Positions 23,127 to 33,948 of a stretch of DNA of 64,000 nucleotides are shown here, piece by piece. The position numbers and the translations under genes are program-made. Origin of the DNA: Colletotrichum lupini (lineage: Eukaryota > Ascomycota > Sordariomycetes > Glomerellales > Glomerellaceae); assembly GCF_023278565.1 (NCBI RefSeq), contig NC_064673.1, forward strand, positions 868,001-932,000, in the 5' to 3' direction. Below the pieces are notes generated by a model, which was not told where the DNA came from, did not search any database, and worked only from the letters and a program-made list of their open reading frames with translations. The first letter of the stretch is position 1, and every line of letters starts with the position of its first letter.

Positions 23127-24798
23127 ATCTGCGCGAATACTTTGTGAGAAGAGTTGTGTGCCTCAGTATCGTTGTTGACGAGGGAACACACTTGCAGATG
23201 ATGGCGTTGGGTTATCGGGAGGCAGAGAGGTTTCGTGGAGAGTGGATGCAAGATGAATGGGAATAGAGCGCGACACCGCATCAACCCAGAGGGGGATGGC
23301 TCCTTCTCAAATAACTCCGTCTCTGTTCAAGGCAGCGGAAGTGCGCAAAAGTCAACGCCAATCATCAACTTTGACGCCAAATCGAAGGAGAAGCAGATCA
23401 CTGCAGGAGGTAAGAAAAATAGTGTGAGCCAAAGAGTCTTGAGAGCTCATGGAGAAGGGCATGTAAAGAAATAGGCACCTCTCAGTGAGACAAGTTTCAC
23501 CTCAGCCTATGTGTTGAGAGCTGGTGACGTCTGGCTTATTTGTGGTGTCTGATGAGGCGAAGGCCGGAGGGCCGAAGTGAAGTGGACGTAATGGAGGGAA
23601 AAGTGAGGGAAGGTGATGGTAGAAGGATATGATATGAGAAGGGGAGAAAACTCTGGCCGTCTACCTTCCCGTATTTCCACTCAAGAATGGAAGGTGTGAG
23701 TGCCAGAGAAGTCGGGAAAGAACCCGCTCCAGATGCATCGGATGGCGCTGTTCCTAATGGTGATTTGACTCTCAACGAAGCAAAGGTGTTCACAACGAAA
23801 CTGAACCAGCTTAGAAGGAAGTTTGATGTCTTGGATGTTACGAGCAGTAACGGTATCAAAAATCGAAACTCTTGAAATAGAAACTAGAAACAAGACTAGA
23901 GATAGGAAAATGGAAACCATCAAGAGAGTACCGGTCAGTCTAGGATACATCTGTACTCCGATTGCTGCCGGCATGGCGCGGCAAGCAGCATGAGGCAAGC
24001 AATCGAAGGTGAAGATTTCGCCCATATTTCCCATGAGCCAAGATTCAAACAATGCCCATGGAGCTGGGTGGTTGATTCTTTCAACAAGGCCCGAGCATTT
24101 TGAATTATTGTTTCTCCATGGAAAGGCGTCTAGGTGACGACTCAGGCGGGGGTGTGAACAGGAATGCTGCTTTATCTGGTGAGCTGTCTCTCTTGAAGAG
24201 TTGCTGTTTATAAAGCTCACGGAATCTGAGGTTGATGTTTGTAAGCATTAGGTAGGTACCTCCAGCTTGCCCTTCGGTCGAGAGCTCTGCCGACATGGAC
24301 CCCTGTTACTACCCCACCTTCCATCTCTCAGCTCCCCCGCCGTCGCCATGAGCGAGCACTGAGGTGGGATGTGGTGGGTGGTCCCCTAGATAAGATAAGG
24401 ACCCTTGCCGAGAATGCAAGTCGCCACTCAACCTAACCTAAGGATTTGGAACGACGGAACCTAAAGTTTGGTGCCAATTCTCGATAGCCTCTTCTAAGCG
24501 CAAAGAGGCGAACCGTTGCAGTAAATTTCAAGCTAGCTATGAATCCCCTCACACGCCACAGCTTATGATACTTTGATCGTCGCTGCAGCTTGATTTTATC
24601 ACCCTTTGTGTTGGGCCACAAGTCTCTCCTCGACCTTTTCTTCTCGTATTCCCTGCAACTCGTCGCAATTTCCAATTCACACTCTCCCCCAACCCCTCCA
24701 CCCCTCCATCCATCCCCACTACTTACCTTACCAAGCAACAAACGACGCTCTGGACGGACACCTCCCGACAGCCAACAACCACAGTCCGAACAGCGATC
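23127..24798. other. divergent promoter region between Dicer and TAP42 genes
   Basis: The 1.67 kb between two divergent starts must hold both promoters. The minus frame 23681-24220 and plus frame 23687-23875 show no domain or signal and overlap each other. A GGTAGGTACC word at about 24250-24259 belongs to a class of GGTACC-containing words seen in several intergenic stretches here. Confidence 0.55.
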
Positions 24799-25896
24799 AT
24801 GGCAGACGAGGATCAACCCCAGACACTCAAATCCGTCTTCACGTCGGCTGAGAGAAAGCGCCTCACCCTCGAAAACTCCTACGAGGCCTCCTCCCCGACC
24901 TACCTCGATGACCTCCAAACCGCCATCGCAGAGTACGAGACATGCCTCGACCTAGTCTCTCGCGCCGCCCTCTTCTCCTCCAACGAGTCCCTTGAGGACC
25001 TCTCCACCTCCTCGCTCCCCTACCTCCTCATCACATACCACCTCGCCGAGCTGCACCAGAAGCTCCCCTCCCGCCGGCCCATCGAGCGCCGCGTCGCCCT
25101 CGAGCGCGCCCGCGAGTCCTACGAGACCTTTCTCGGCGCCCTCGACTCCTACGACCTCCTGACCGACACGAACAAGATGCTCTATGAGCGCTACACCGAC
25201 GAGCCCCTCGCCTTCTCCACCCTTGGCACCAACGACCCCGCCAAGCGCCGCGACGCCAAAATCGCAAACTTCAAGTCGGAAAAGGCCCTCAAGGACCGCC
25301 TCGAGGCCCTGCGCCGGAACCCGCGCTACCAGAACGAGGACGGCGATGACGAGGTCGCCCGCGACCTGCACCTCGCGCACGTCGCATACTCGGCGCACAT
25401 GGCGTTCCAGGGGCTCGAGGGTATCAACCGTGAGCTCGAGGTCCTGGCCCAGGCCACGGTGCCGCTGATGCCCTCGCCGACGTCCGTCGAGGAGGACGAG
25501 CGCCGCCGCACCGAAGACCGCGGCGCTGCGGGATACACCGAGCGTCTCGAGCCCCCGCGCCGGCTGCAGAGCATGTTTGGGCAAGGGGGCCCCATACTGT
25601 CTACGGAGGGCAAGCCGCTGCAGCCATTCACGCTCGTCGGGAACAGACAACAGATGACCAAAGATGTCTTCCGCCCCGGCCACAATCTGCCTACGATGAG
25701 CATCGACGAGTACCTTGACGAGGAGGCGCGTCGGGGCGGCATCATCGAGGGCGGCGGCGACGCGAGCTGGCACCGCCCGGAGCCTAACGAAGATGACTTT
25801 GACAAGGCGGACGAGGAGACGATGAAGGCGAGAGCGTGGGACGAGTTTGTCGAGGCGAATCCAAAGGGCTCAGGAAACACGCTAAACAGGGGCTGA
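24799..25896 (+). CDS. TAP42: TAP42-family PP2A regulator (IGBP1/alpha4 homologue)
   Basis: One exon, 365 residues, close to the 366 of yeast Tap42. The N-terminal two thirds are predicted helical (a TPR-like alpha-solenoid), with the family's Arg-Arg-x-Ala-Lys-Ile-x-x-Phe/Lys segment after a putative Pro-x-x-Lys-Arg-Arg around residue 150. The C-terminus carries the diagnostic motifs: Met-Ser-Ile-Asp-Glu-Tyr-Leu-Asp-Glu-Glu, Lys-Ala-Asp-Glu-Glu-Thr, Ala-Arg-x-Trp-Asp-Glu-Phe and a final Asn-Pro-Lys-Gly-Ser-Gly-Asn-Thr-x-Asn-Arg-Gly. In yeast and animals the family binds catalytic subunits of PP2A-type phosphatases and links them to TORC1 signalling in the cytosol. The start follows a pyrimidine- and CA-rich leader (gcgatcatgg). 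It is convergent with the next gene, 433 bp away. Confidence 0.95.
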   Translation: MADEDQPQTLKSVFTSAERKRLTLENSYEASSPTYLDDLQTAIAEYETCLDLVSRAALFSSNESLEDLSTSSLPYLLITYHLAELHQKLPSRRPIERRVALERARESYETFLGALDSYDLLTDTNKMLYERYTDEPLAFSTLGTNDPAKRRDAKIANFKSEKALKDRLEALRRNPRYQNEDGDDEVARDLHLAHVAYSAHMAFQGLEGINRELEVLAQATVPLMPSPTSVEEDERRRTEDRGAAGYTERLEPPRRLQSMFGQGGPILSTEGKPLQPFTLVGNRQQMTKDVFRPGHNLPTMSIDEYLDEEARRGGIIEGGGDASWHRPEPNEDDFDKADEETMKARAWDEFVEANPKGSGNTLNRG

Positions 25897-26329
25897 GGCT
25901 CAAGAAGGGGGATCAGGAATGGGGATTCGGGCAATCGGGTGGGAGTATGTAATTTGGAAGAGTTTGATGCATAGACCAAAAAGAACGTAGGAGGATACCA
26001 CCACGCACGACACGACGACGGCCTTGGGAGTTCACATTATGGTGAGAACGGCAAGAAGGCTTCATTGAATTCTTGTATTCAATACAGCATTATCAACATC
26101 TAACGCATTTGCCCAGACATCCGGTCTCATCTGTGCTGCCCTATAAGTGAGAGCCAGTGTCATCAACCGTAGACCCCTTTTTGTTCCCTGTGTAATCCAG
26201 TATGAATCTGCCACCCTGGCAATCTTAATGCAAATTGTTAGTACTCCGCCAAAACGCCTCAAACAAATTCCAAGTCCACATCGTTATTCATGAGTATCTG
26301 GCTGAACCCCGCATTTCCGATACAATGAT
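25897..26329. other. short convergent intergenic region
   Basis: This 433-bp stretch separates two 3' ends. A minus frame at 26062-26262 (66 residues) has no motif. It most likely consists of the two 3' untranslated regions. Confidence 0.6.
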
Positions 26330-29269
26330 CTAGACCATAACTAAATCATCGTCGTCGTCAAGAAGGGAAGAAGAAGCGGTGCTCTTGGAAGACGACGCAG
26401 CAGAGGCCGGCTGATTCTCGCGAGAGGAGAATGCCGCGCGAGCACCGGAACCCTCAATGACGTACTCGGGAGTCTGTTCGCGAGAGCGGCTGTCCTCTGG
26501 ACCAACCTCCGTCATCACCTCGTCGTCCTCGTCAGCGTCGGTATCGAAGTTGATGCTGGTGCCCGCGTCCGACTGGTCGTGACTCTCATCGAGTACCATT
26601 GTGCTCATGGCCTCAGCCACAGACTGTCCGTCTGCGGGGATGGCGAACTTGGCGTTGCCGTACTCCGAGCCCCCGTCCGTGAAGGACTCTGTGCGGATCG
26701 AGACGTCGTCGGCGATGACCCTGTTCGGGTTGAAGACGGTCGAGATGCCGTCTTGCACGTCCACGCTGCCAGGTCCGACGGTGCTGCCGCTTCCCTCCAG
26801 ACGAAGCTGTCTCAAGACGCTGCTCACCGAGCCCGAGGTGCTCGAGGCATCCGAGGGGATCGTGATACCAGTGTGATAGGCTGGTCCCGGACCGGCCGGA
26901 CCATAATCGGCAGGAGGCAGGGAGTGTTCAAACACGCCTCCGGTACCGTCGTCGTTACCGCCGGCCCAGAGAGGCAAGAACTTCAACTCGTTGTGGTGCA
27001 GCTTCAGCAGCAAGTGCGGCGTCAAGTTCATCCTAATCTCGAAGTCGGCACGGACGCATTCCTGGTAGAACGGTTTGAGGAAGTCCTGGAGGGGTTTTTG
27101 GAATTCGCGGGTGTCGAACGCGTATCTGCAGGCCCCCATCATATCCAATTCGCGGGTGTCGAACGGGTTCTTCATGGAGAGGGGGCGAGGGAGGTTCAGA
27201 ACGGCCATCCAGGCGCCGTCCCAGGCGAATTCGGGGTGCGCGACGAGGACCTCCTTCAAGTGGTCCCACAAGGTCGTGACCAACTTGTACACATTCATTT
27301 GGCCCGAGGCGCTTGAAGTGTATATTTCGGACAGAGACGCCCATTTGTTTCCGACCGTCTCGTACATGAAAGTGCACAGAGCCTTCTGCACGTTGTTGAA
27401 CTGGTTGTAGATGATTTCGAAGCGGTTAAAGTTCTGAATGTCGACGTAGCTGGCTCGGTGGTCGTCAATCTTTTGGAGATCATCGGCGTCAAGAGGCTTT
27501 CTAAGCAACTTGTAGACCACGTGGTTTTCCCAGAGAGTCTTCAGCGTAAACGATACCGTCATCGCGGAGACCTTGGCTTTGACCACGACGGGGTCATCTG
27601 GGCAGCTCGAGAGCATGCTGATGAGGTTCTGCAACCGCGTCCACTCCGGAATTTGCAGATCGTCGAAGATGGTCTCGCTGACCAGCTGGTTGACGGGCCA
27701 CGAGACGCGCTCGACCATGGCTCTGGCCGCGTGCTGGATGAGGTTGTTCAAGTCGTCGCCGGGATCGTGACGCTTGCGTCCAAAAACGGTGTAGGTTGCG
27801 GCTTTGGGCGTTCCCTTCACATCGGCGGCTTCTTCCAGAGCAAGCTCATTCACCAGGATTCGGAACGCTGAGCGGGTGACAGCCTCCAGCTTCAGGGCGA
27901 CACCGAGTTGAAGACTCTCTTCGGGCAACACTTCGATGAAGGAGGTATTGTTGGGAGACGTGATCCACTGAAGAACTAGATCGCGCTATTGATCATGTTA
28001 GAATCAAACAAAGTCGGTTAGGGTGGCGAAGAAACTCACCACAACAGTGGTGCAGTCCAAAATCTTGGCAACTGCCACCAGGGTCCAAACTCGAGCGGCC
28101 GAATCGATGAAAACTCGCTTGTTTGCAATGATGCACATGAGGCGCAGAATGTTGACGCGATGGCGGATCGGGCAGTAGTCCGGGATGCGTCTATAGGGGG
28201 GAACTGCGGGAGCAGAAAAGTCTCCTCTAGACTTCTTCTCCAGAACCCTGGCAGCCAATCCCTTGTCCTCACTGTACAGCCTCTCCTTATTCTTGCCGTT
28301 CTCTGGAATGACATCGCGCAGACTCTCTCTGATAGCCGAACTGATGGCGTACTCCATCTCCGGGTCCCGTTCCTTGTTCTCATCTCGGGACGCTTCGCTC
28401 GCTGAGATCTTGTCGATGATCGTGTTGAAGCTATCGACCTTTGCTTCTTTCCAACAAGAGCAGATATCGTCATGGCCACGCACGACGTAGTCGTCAACAT
28501 CGTGCTTGTCGAAAGCTGTCCACCAGCTCATGATGCCCGGTGTCAGCGAGGCTTCAGTCATCTGAAAGACGAGATCATCGCCCTCGGAAGGAGGGGTAAG
28601 GTCCAAGACGTATTTGATGCCCGGAGGAAGATTCTTGGCAATCTTGCGCCGACGCTGGACACGGAATTGGTAGGTAGGATTCAGCATCTCCGCGAACTTG
28701 GAGGATCCAGTGGCCAGGAGCTTCTCAGAGGGCATCCGAAATCGGACCGAGTTCCATGCGTAGATGAAGCAATCAACGCTGTCTGCTGGATTCGCAGGAG
28801 CAGGGAAGTCCACGAAGATCAAGGTATCGCCTTCGTTGAGTTCATTCTGAATGTCGTGGAGAAGGAACTGGGAGTATCGGCGAGCCTGACTGTGCGGCAT
28901 ATTGTTCTCAGTGGCGCGTGGTCCCTGTTGCGATCGTACAAAGTTACTGAAGGTATCGAGTGTCTGCGACGGGACATCAACGACTGCAAAGGCATCCGGG
29001 ATATCAGTTGTCTCTTCGGGAGATGTTCCTTCACGGAATGTTGCTATAGGAAATAGCTCTGTAGCCAAGCGCTCAAGCAAAGGCTCCTCAGCAGCTTGCT
29101 CTCGGAGCGGAGGCCCAACGTACGTGATACCGCGGTCGGGCTCATCTTGAGCACCGCCCCGGCTTTCTTCTTGATCTCCGTCCTGAGGGGCCTCCCACCA
29201 GTCCATGACTACAGGTGACCAATCATTGTCTGCAGCCGCTGGTGGCGCCTTGTTCTCGTCCGAGGCCAT
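26330..29269 (-). CDS. large fungal protein of unknown function
   Basis: Two exons on the minus strand, 29269-28040 and 27985-26330, give 961 residues. The 54-bp intron has a GTGAGT donor and an AATAG acceptor and joins Thr-Val-Val to Arg-Asp-Leu-Val-Leu-Gln-Trp. I do not recognise a named family. The N-terminus is acidic and Trp-containing. Residues about 140-270 have alternating strands and helices (Phe-Val-Asp-Phe-Pro-Ala-Pro, then Ser-Glu-Lys-Leu-Leu-Ala-Thr-Gly-Ser-Ser-Lys-Phe, then Leu-Asp-Leu-Thr-Pro-Pro) that recall BTB-like folds. The middle (about 410-750) is a long helical domain. The C-terminal 200 residues are Ser/Asp/Glu-rich and disordered, ending in Asp-Asp-Asp-Asp-Asp-Leu-Val-Met-Val. 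No signal peptide or membrane helix is visible, so a cytosolic or nuclear adaptor is a guess. An in-frame 19-bp direct repeat lies at 27102-27165. Confidence 0.85.
27102..27165. repeat. 19-bp direct repeat inside a coding exon
   Basis: The word aattcgcgggtgtcgaacg occurs at 27102-27120 and again at 27147-27165, exactly 45 bp (15 codons) apart. In the encoded protein it gives two Phe-Asp-Thr-Arg-Glu motifs. Confidence 0.9.
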
Positions 29270-31428
29270 TGCTGCGAAGAGATCAGGACATAGGCAACGG
29301 GAACTGAGTTAATGTTGAGATGAGGAGGATCTGGTCCTCTGAGCTCTCACACCGATGATGACTGACACCAAAGCAGCCGGGAGATTGACGACGTCGAAGT
29401 TAGAGTAGCAACCAAAGGTATGAGTAGCTTCTCTGGCAATCGAAACTAGCTGGGCGAAAAAGCGTGGTCAAAAGAGTTGAAGAATCGCAAGGCAACAAGT
29501 CCGCCAGTTCGCAGTCTGGATACCCAAAGATGAAGATTGGCGGGGGTGCGTAGCCTTGTCCAGGCAGCAAGGTCCAGGGAGTCAGATGCCACTCAGCGCG
29601 GTTCCAAACACCGCCGGCTGCCTCAGCCACGCGGCTATCCTACCAAGAGCGTCGAAGAGGAGATGACTGGAGAGAAGCCGCTCGCGAGAATCGCCTGATG
29701 GATTGCGATGCTGTATGATGGTGGTTTTTGGGCAACGAGAATGCGATGTAATCAGGAGGAAAAGAATGAAGCTGTGACAGTGAAGGTTGACAGGAAGATG
29801 AGAAGCATGGATGGAGGGGTAAGAAAAGGTACCTTCACTGTGCCCCGGTGACATGAGACCGTGTCTAGGAGTTATGCAGACAACCAACGTGGGTTTCTAC
29901 CAAACTAGGTACAAGTGTTCGGACATTGGGTACGGTGAGTAGACTGCGGGAACGAGACAGATGACTGGATGACCAGGTATTAGGTAGGCAACTCGTGACT
30001 TGAGTGACTCTACTGCGGGTGCAGACATGACTGGTATGTTGAGGTGCTTTGATCTGGCTCGGCTTACACCTTGTGAGGGGCAGGGATACAGCTGTGGCAT
30101 TACTTCCAGTACTTAAGGTACATAAAGATGGACAAAGCTCCCAGCATTCCGGAGTGGCCACATACAATAAAACCGAGAGGAACCATTGGCAGCCAGTGAG
30201 TCTTTCAGAGCTTTCAGAGGTGAGTGCAAAAAGAGGCCAATCTAGGCGACAGAAGACGGCTAACAGCGGACCCCGAACACACTTCTGTTCCCCTTCCTCT
30301 TCAAAGTAACTGAAGACGATGCGGGATAGAGTTGGTGGGCGCCTATCAGCCCAAACCAGGCAGTAGGAATTGAAGAAAGCCACGAAAGGGTCACCCTATT
30401 GTACTGGCAGGCCTACCATCAACAGATGGGGGGGAAAATGGACAAAGTATCTTCTCCTCGTGGCTTTGTAGTAAGGCGACCTCTTCAAAAACCACCGCAC
30501 ATAACCAAGGTTTCCCAAGACTCATCGATACTTTAGCCTCCGTGCCGCTGTTGCCTGCTCGGGTGGCCAAAAGTGGGGGAAGCGGGTGACGTACCTTGTG
30601 CTTACCTGAGGTGCCTCCAAATACCACGCCCGGGGATCAGCTGCCAGCTCCGTTCCGGCCGGCCGCCGCTGTGTGGACCGAGAGCTGGAGGTCCGGTCTG
30701 CTTGGCCCCACTTCCAGACCGGCAGGTTTGACAAAGCGACTTTTGAACGAAGAGCATAACTCCATCCCTTCTGTTGGGAAAACGCATCTTACCTGATTGA
30801 AAGATGCATCGAAGAAATACCACCTCCACTGTACACTCATACTGAGCGGGGGCTCAATTTTGACTGGCAAACAAAAGCATGGGAGCATAAGCACCTTACC
30901 TGATCGCATGTCAGAACAGAGGACAAGGGCAAAATTTTATGTTCTGAGCGTATCGACGTGATGTAATGACGGCTGTTCCTCTACGGTTTCCCATAATCAA
31001 TGCATTGATATCTATCATTGGGAGCTTGTAATGGTGCTGGAACCTTTCTAGTACCAATGGCTGATCGCATGTACTTCATTTGTACGGCATTGAATAGAGA
31101 ATTCTTCTAACAGCTCACACAGTGGACGGGAGGATGAAGAATCCAGAATACTGGCCCCACTCGCTGTTCAGTGCTTAAGGTAGATGCCTCAGCTTCCAAC
31201 GGTAATAGTCGTCCGACTGATGGCTACTTACCTTACTTCCAGCACTCGTGGCTTCCTAAAAGAATTCAAATTCCGAATTTACAACGCCAGCTTCTCAATT
31301 TTCTTCACCTCGATCAACATAATTTTCTCCCAAAATTCCTCGACGACTACCACTCTTTCGGGCACGCATTTGATGGGAAACCTTGAGGGTGCCTCTGCCG
31401 TCAACTTTACAAACTCCTACACCGAACA
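29270..31428. other. divergent intergenic region, no supported gene
   Basis: This 2.16-kb stretch lies between two divergent genes of unknown function and must hold both promoters. Several frames of 60-170 residues overlap on both strands with no motif. GGTACC- or TTAAGGTAC-type words occur near 29828 and 30112. Confidence 0.55.
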
Positions 31429-33948
31429 ATGATACCGCATTCACTTGAATTAGATATGTCGGATACACGCCCCAAGTTCGTTAAGATACCGGAGGGCTGG
31501 CGATGCAAATCAGGAGAACTCGAACGATCCATACGACCACCGCCACATGACTGCTCCAAATGTCAGGCAGGGTACTACACTGAGAGCGAACAGCGTGGGT
31601 ACAGGTATTCCTACCATCACAGTATCTCAGATACCTCTGCAATCAAAATAGCGTCTACATACGTCAAAGCACTTCAGGAGAGCAGAAAGCACATCACCAA
31701 TCGACTGCGCTCCCATGCTGATCTCCTTATGAGCCGCTGGCGGAAGCGAAGCCAGGAAGAACGTCGCGAGCTGCTGCACAAGGCCGTGCCTGAGCTCGAG
31801 GAATCGCAGTGGATCAACTCCAGATACGGATACAGTGACGAGAGCTTTCGATTCGGTGAGCGAACTGCGCAAAGGCGACGCCAACTTTTGGTTCCATGGC
31901 TCAATGTCGAAGTGCTCAAGACGAGCCCGGCCGTCCTGTTCGCCCTCCTTCATTATCGAACTCTATATCCGCCAGAGGACTTCGCTGCGCTAGACTGTCA
32001 TCAGATGGAGTCATCATGGGCCTGCGGATATTTTGACGTCGAGTTCTCTGCCAAATGCGTCGTCATGTCCGGACCACAATACGGCGATGTTGTCGACTGG
32101 AAAGCCCAACAGGCGCACACCGGATACACTCTAGGCTTCCCTCGGGCGCGACTTGTACTCGAAGCCCAAACCTTCCTCATGCAGATTCTTTCCAGAATCA
32201 CGGATAACATTCTTGAGGGTGCAAATGCTGCAAGTGCCAGTGCGGGAACGGATAAGTGGAGAGATCTCACGTCAATTGGTTTCCGACACCCCGGGGAGAA
32301 GGAGCTCTGGTCTCCCTACACCAACCTAGCCTTCTCTCGGCCTCCCAAGCTCGACATGGACTACATCTTATCCATGGCCCAGACGCGCAAGGAAGAGGCA
32401 ATCGACTATCTCATCAATCTTCAGTGCGACCCAGGATATCTTCGCCGGCAAATCAAGGGTCTCTTCAGCACCACGCTATATCGCGCGGCAGATACAGAGT
32501 ACGCGGCAGCGATGGTGGCTGACCACATCTATATGGAGTATCATCGATACTTCTGGTGGTACTGGATTGAGGTTGAGTGCAAGCATGTGCGGGATCTACG
32601 CGACAAATTTTCAGACAGTACGCATCCCGGCCAGTCAATCCCTCCCAAGTACGACCTGGCACTTGGTGCTTTGGAGCTTCTCCTCAACGATCAAGGCATA
32701 GAGCGGACTGCTCGCTTCAAATGTCTCATACCCTGGTCTCCGGGACAGGAGAAATACTACAAACTGCCCAAGAGACCTGGCGTGTCCCTGGAGACGATCC
32801 TTTCCGGCGTGTCGCGGGACTCGAATCCATACACAAAGGAAGCTCTAGAGGAAGACCCGCTCGATTGGTGTCTCCATCAAATGTTGGCCAAGCCTGACAA
32901 CCAGACACACATTGATCACGCTATCCTCTTTGCAATGATTGACGATCATCTGGCCAAAAATGACAGAAAGGAAGCAGCCCGTCTTAATGAGTTCCTCCTG
33001 CGCGAAATGGCAGACATTTCCGCCCTTCATGAGTCACTGACTTCTTTGCGCCTCAATCGACCTCGGAACACCTCCAGGGAATTTGAAGACGTGTTTCGGA
33101 CGGAGAAGCGTGGAATTTGGAGTTATATGAAGGATAATAAGCCCAAAGAACACTCATGGCAAGAACTCAAGAAGCTGGGGAAGCCCCTTGTAGACGGCTT
33201 TTACAAAGGAAAAGCTCCCAGCGGCGTGAAAAACAAGGCATGGCTGCAGCAAAGCCAGACTATGCGAGGCTTTGTCGAGGGATTCTTCAAGGAAGTGGAG
33301 AACGTTATTCGGAAAGATCTCGAACGAATTGGCCTTGAAGCGGAAACCATCGAAGAGACCCTAAGTGTTGTGCTTGTCCAGAACAAGCCAGAATATCTGG
33401 AAGCGATCGCTCGAGAAGAAGAAGAGATCATGGCCAAGATCACCGAGGCCGAAAAGCCTGCCCCAGACACCTTTCTAGACAGAAGCACAGCGACGGAGGG
33501 AATCATTCGAGCTGATCTGGTCCAGACGACTCAACGAGAAAAAGTCAAGACCCGCCCCGACAACTCATCCTCGAGCTCCCAGTCGGTAGATGACCCGGAG
33601 TCTCCCGATATCGCCACACTTTCTATCGAGCCCGTCACACGACTTCGTGTCTCCCCGCGCACTCTTGGAGTGGTCCACCTCATGTACCCCGATGCGCAAA
33701 CAAAGCCGAGAAACATCACATGGGACGACTTCGTATACGCTCTATGTGATGCTGGTTTCGTTGCGAGCAACAACGGCGGATCGGCGGTGCGGTTCGAGCG
33801 AGGATCAAGAGGTGGATCCGGCGATAAAGGGGCGATCATCTTCCACAAGCCGCACCCGGTGCTCAAGATCGATCCCGTCATGCTCCATGGCATGGGAAGA
33901 CGGCTTACAAAGTGGTTTGGTTGGACTCGTGACTCATTCGCCGCTTGA
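31429..33948 (+). CDS. uncharacterised fungal protein with HicA-like C-terminal domain
   Basis: A single exon encodes 839 residues. A second in-frame ATG at 31456 is also possible. The N-terminus has a Cys-x-x-Cys pair in His-Asp-Cys-Ser-Lys-Cys followed by a basic, helical segment. The core (about 150-650) is alpha-helical with conserved-looking motifs such as Gly-Tyr-Phe-Asp-Val-Glu-Phe, Gly-Asp-Val-Val-Asp-Trp and Gly-Phe-Pro-Arg-Ala-Arg, found in a widespread family of large fungal proteins without known function. Glu-rich coiled-coil-like segments lie at about 640-680 and a Ser-rich linker at about 710-730. The last 85 residues form a compact alpha/beta unit with Gly-Phe, Gly-Gly-Ser and Phe-His-Lys-Pro-His-Pro landmarks that resemble HicA/YcfA dsRBD-like folds. 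No signal peptide or membrane segment. The HicA link is inference from motif order only. Confidence 0.85.
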   Translation: MIPHSLELDMSDTRPKFVKIPEGWRCKSGELERSIRPPPHDCSKCQAGYYTESEQRGYRYSYHHSISDTSAIKIASTYVKALQESRKHITNRLRSHADLLMSRWRKRSQEERRELLHKAVPELEESQWINSRYGYSDESFRFGERTAQRRRQLLVPWLNVEVLKTSPAVLFALLHYRTLYPPEDFAALDCHQMESSWACGYFDVEFSAKCVVMSGPQYGDVVDWKAQQAHTGYTLGFPRARLVLEAQTFLMQILSRITDNILEGANAASASAGTDKWRDLTSIGFRHPGEKELWSPYTNLAFSRPPKLDMDYILSMAQTRKEEAIDYLINLQCDPGYLRRQIKGLFSTTLYRAADTEYAAAMVADHIYMEYHRYFWWYWIEVECKHVRDLRDKFSDSTHPGQSIPPKYDLALGALELLLNDQGIERTARFKCLIPWSPGQEKYYKLPKRPGVSLETILSGVSRDSNPYTKEALEEDPLDWCLHQMLAKPDNQTHIDHAILFAMIDDHLAKNDRKEAARLNEFLLREMADISALHESLTSLRLNRPRNTSREFEDVFRTEKRGIWSYMKDNKPKEHSWQELKKLGKPLVDGFYKGKAPSGVKNKAWLQQSQTMRGFVEGFFKEVENVIRKDLERIGLEAETIEETLSVVLVQNKPEYLEAIAREEEEIMAKITEAEKPAPDTFLDRSTATEGIIRADLVQTTQREKVKTRPDNSSSSSQSVDDPESPDIATLSIEPVTRLRVSPRTLGVVHLMYPDAQTKPRNITWDDFVYALCDAGFVASNNGGSAVRFERGSRGGSGDKGAIIFHKPHPVLKIDPVMLHGMGRRLTKWFGWTRDSFAA

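Noticed and set aside
31429..31455. Choice of the upstream ATG of the 839-residue protein
   Set aside because: The ATG at 31456 is equally possible. The upstream one was kept only because it is first; the nine extra residues carry no signal.
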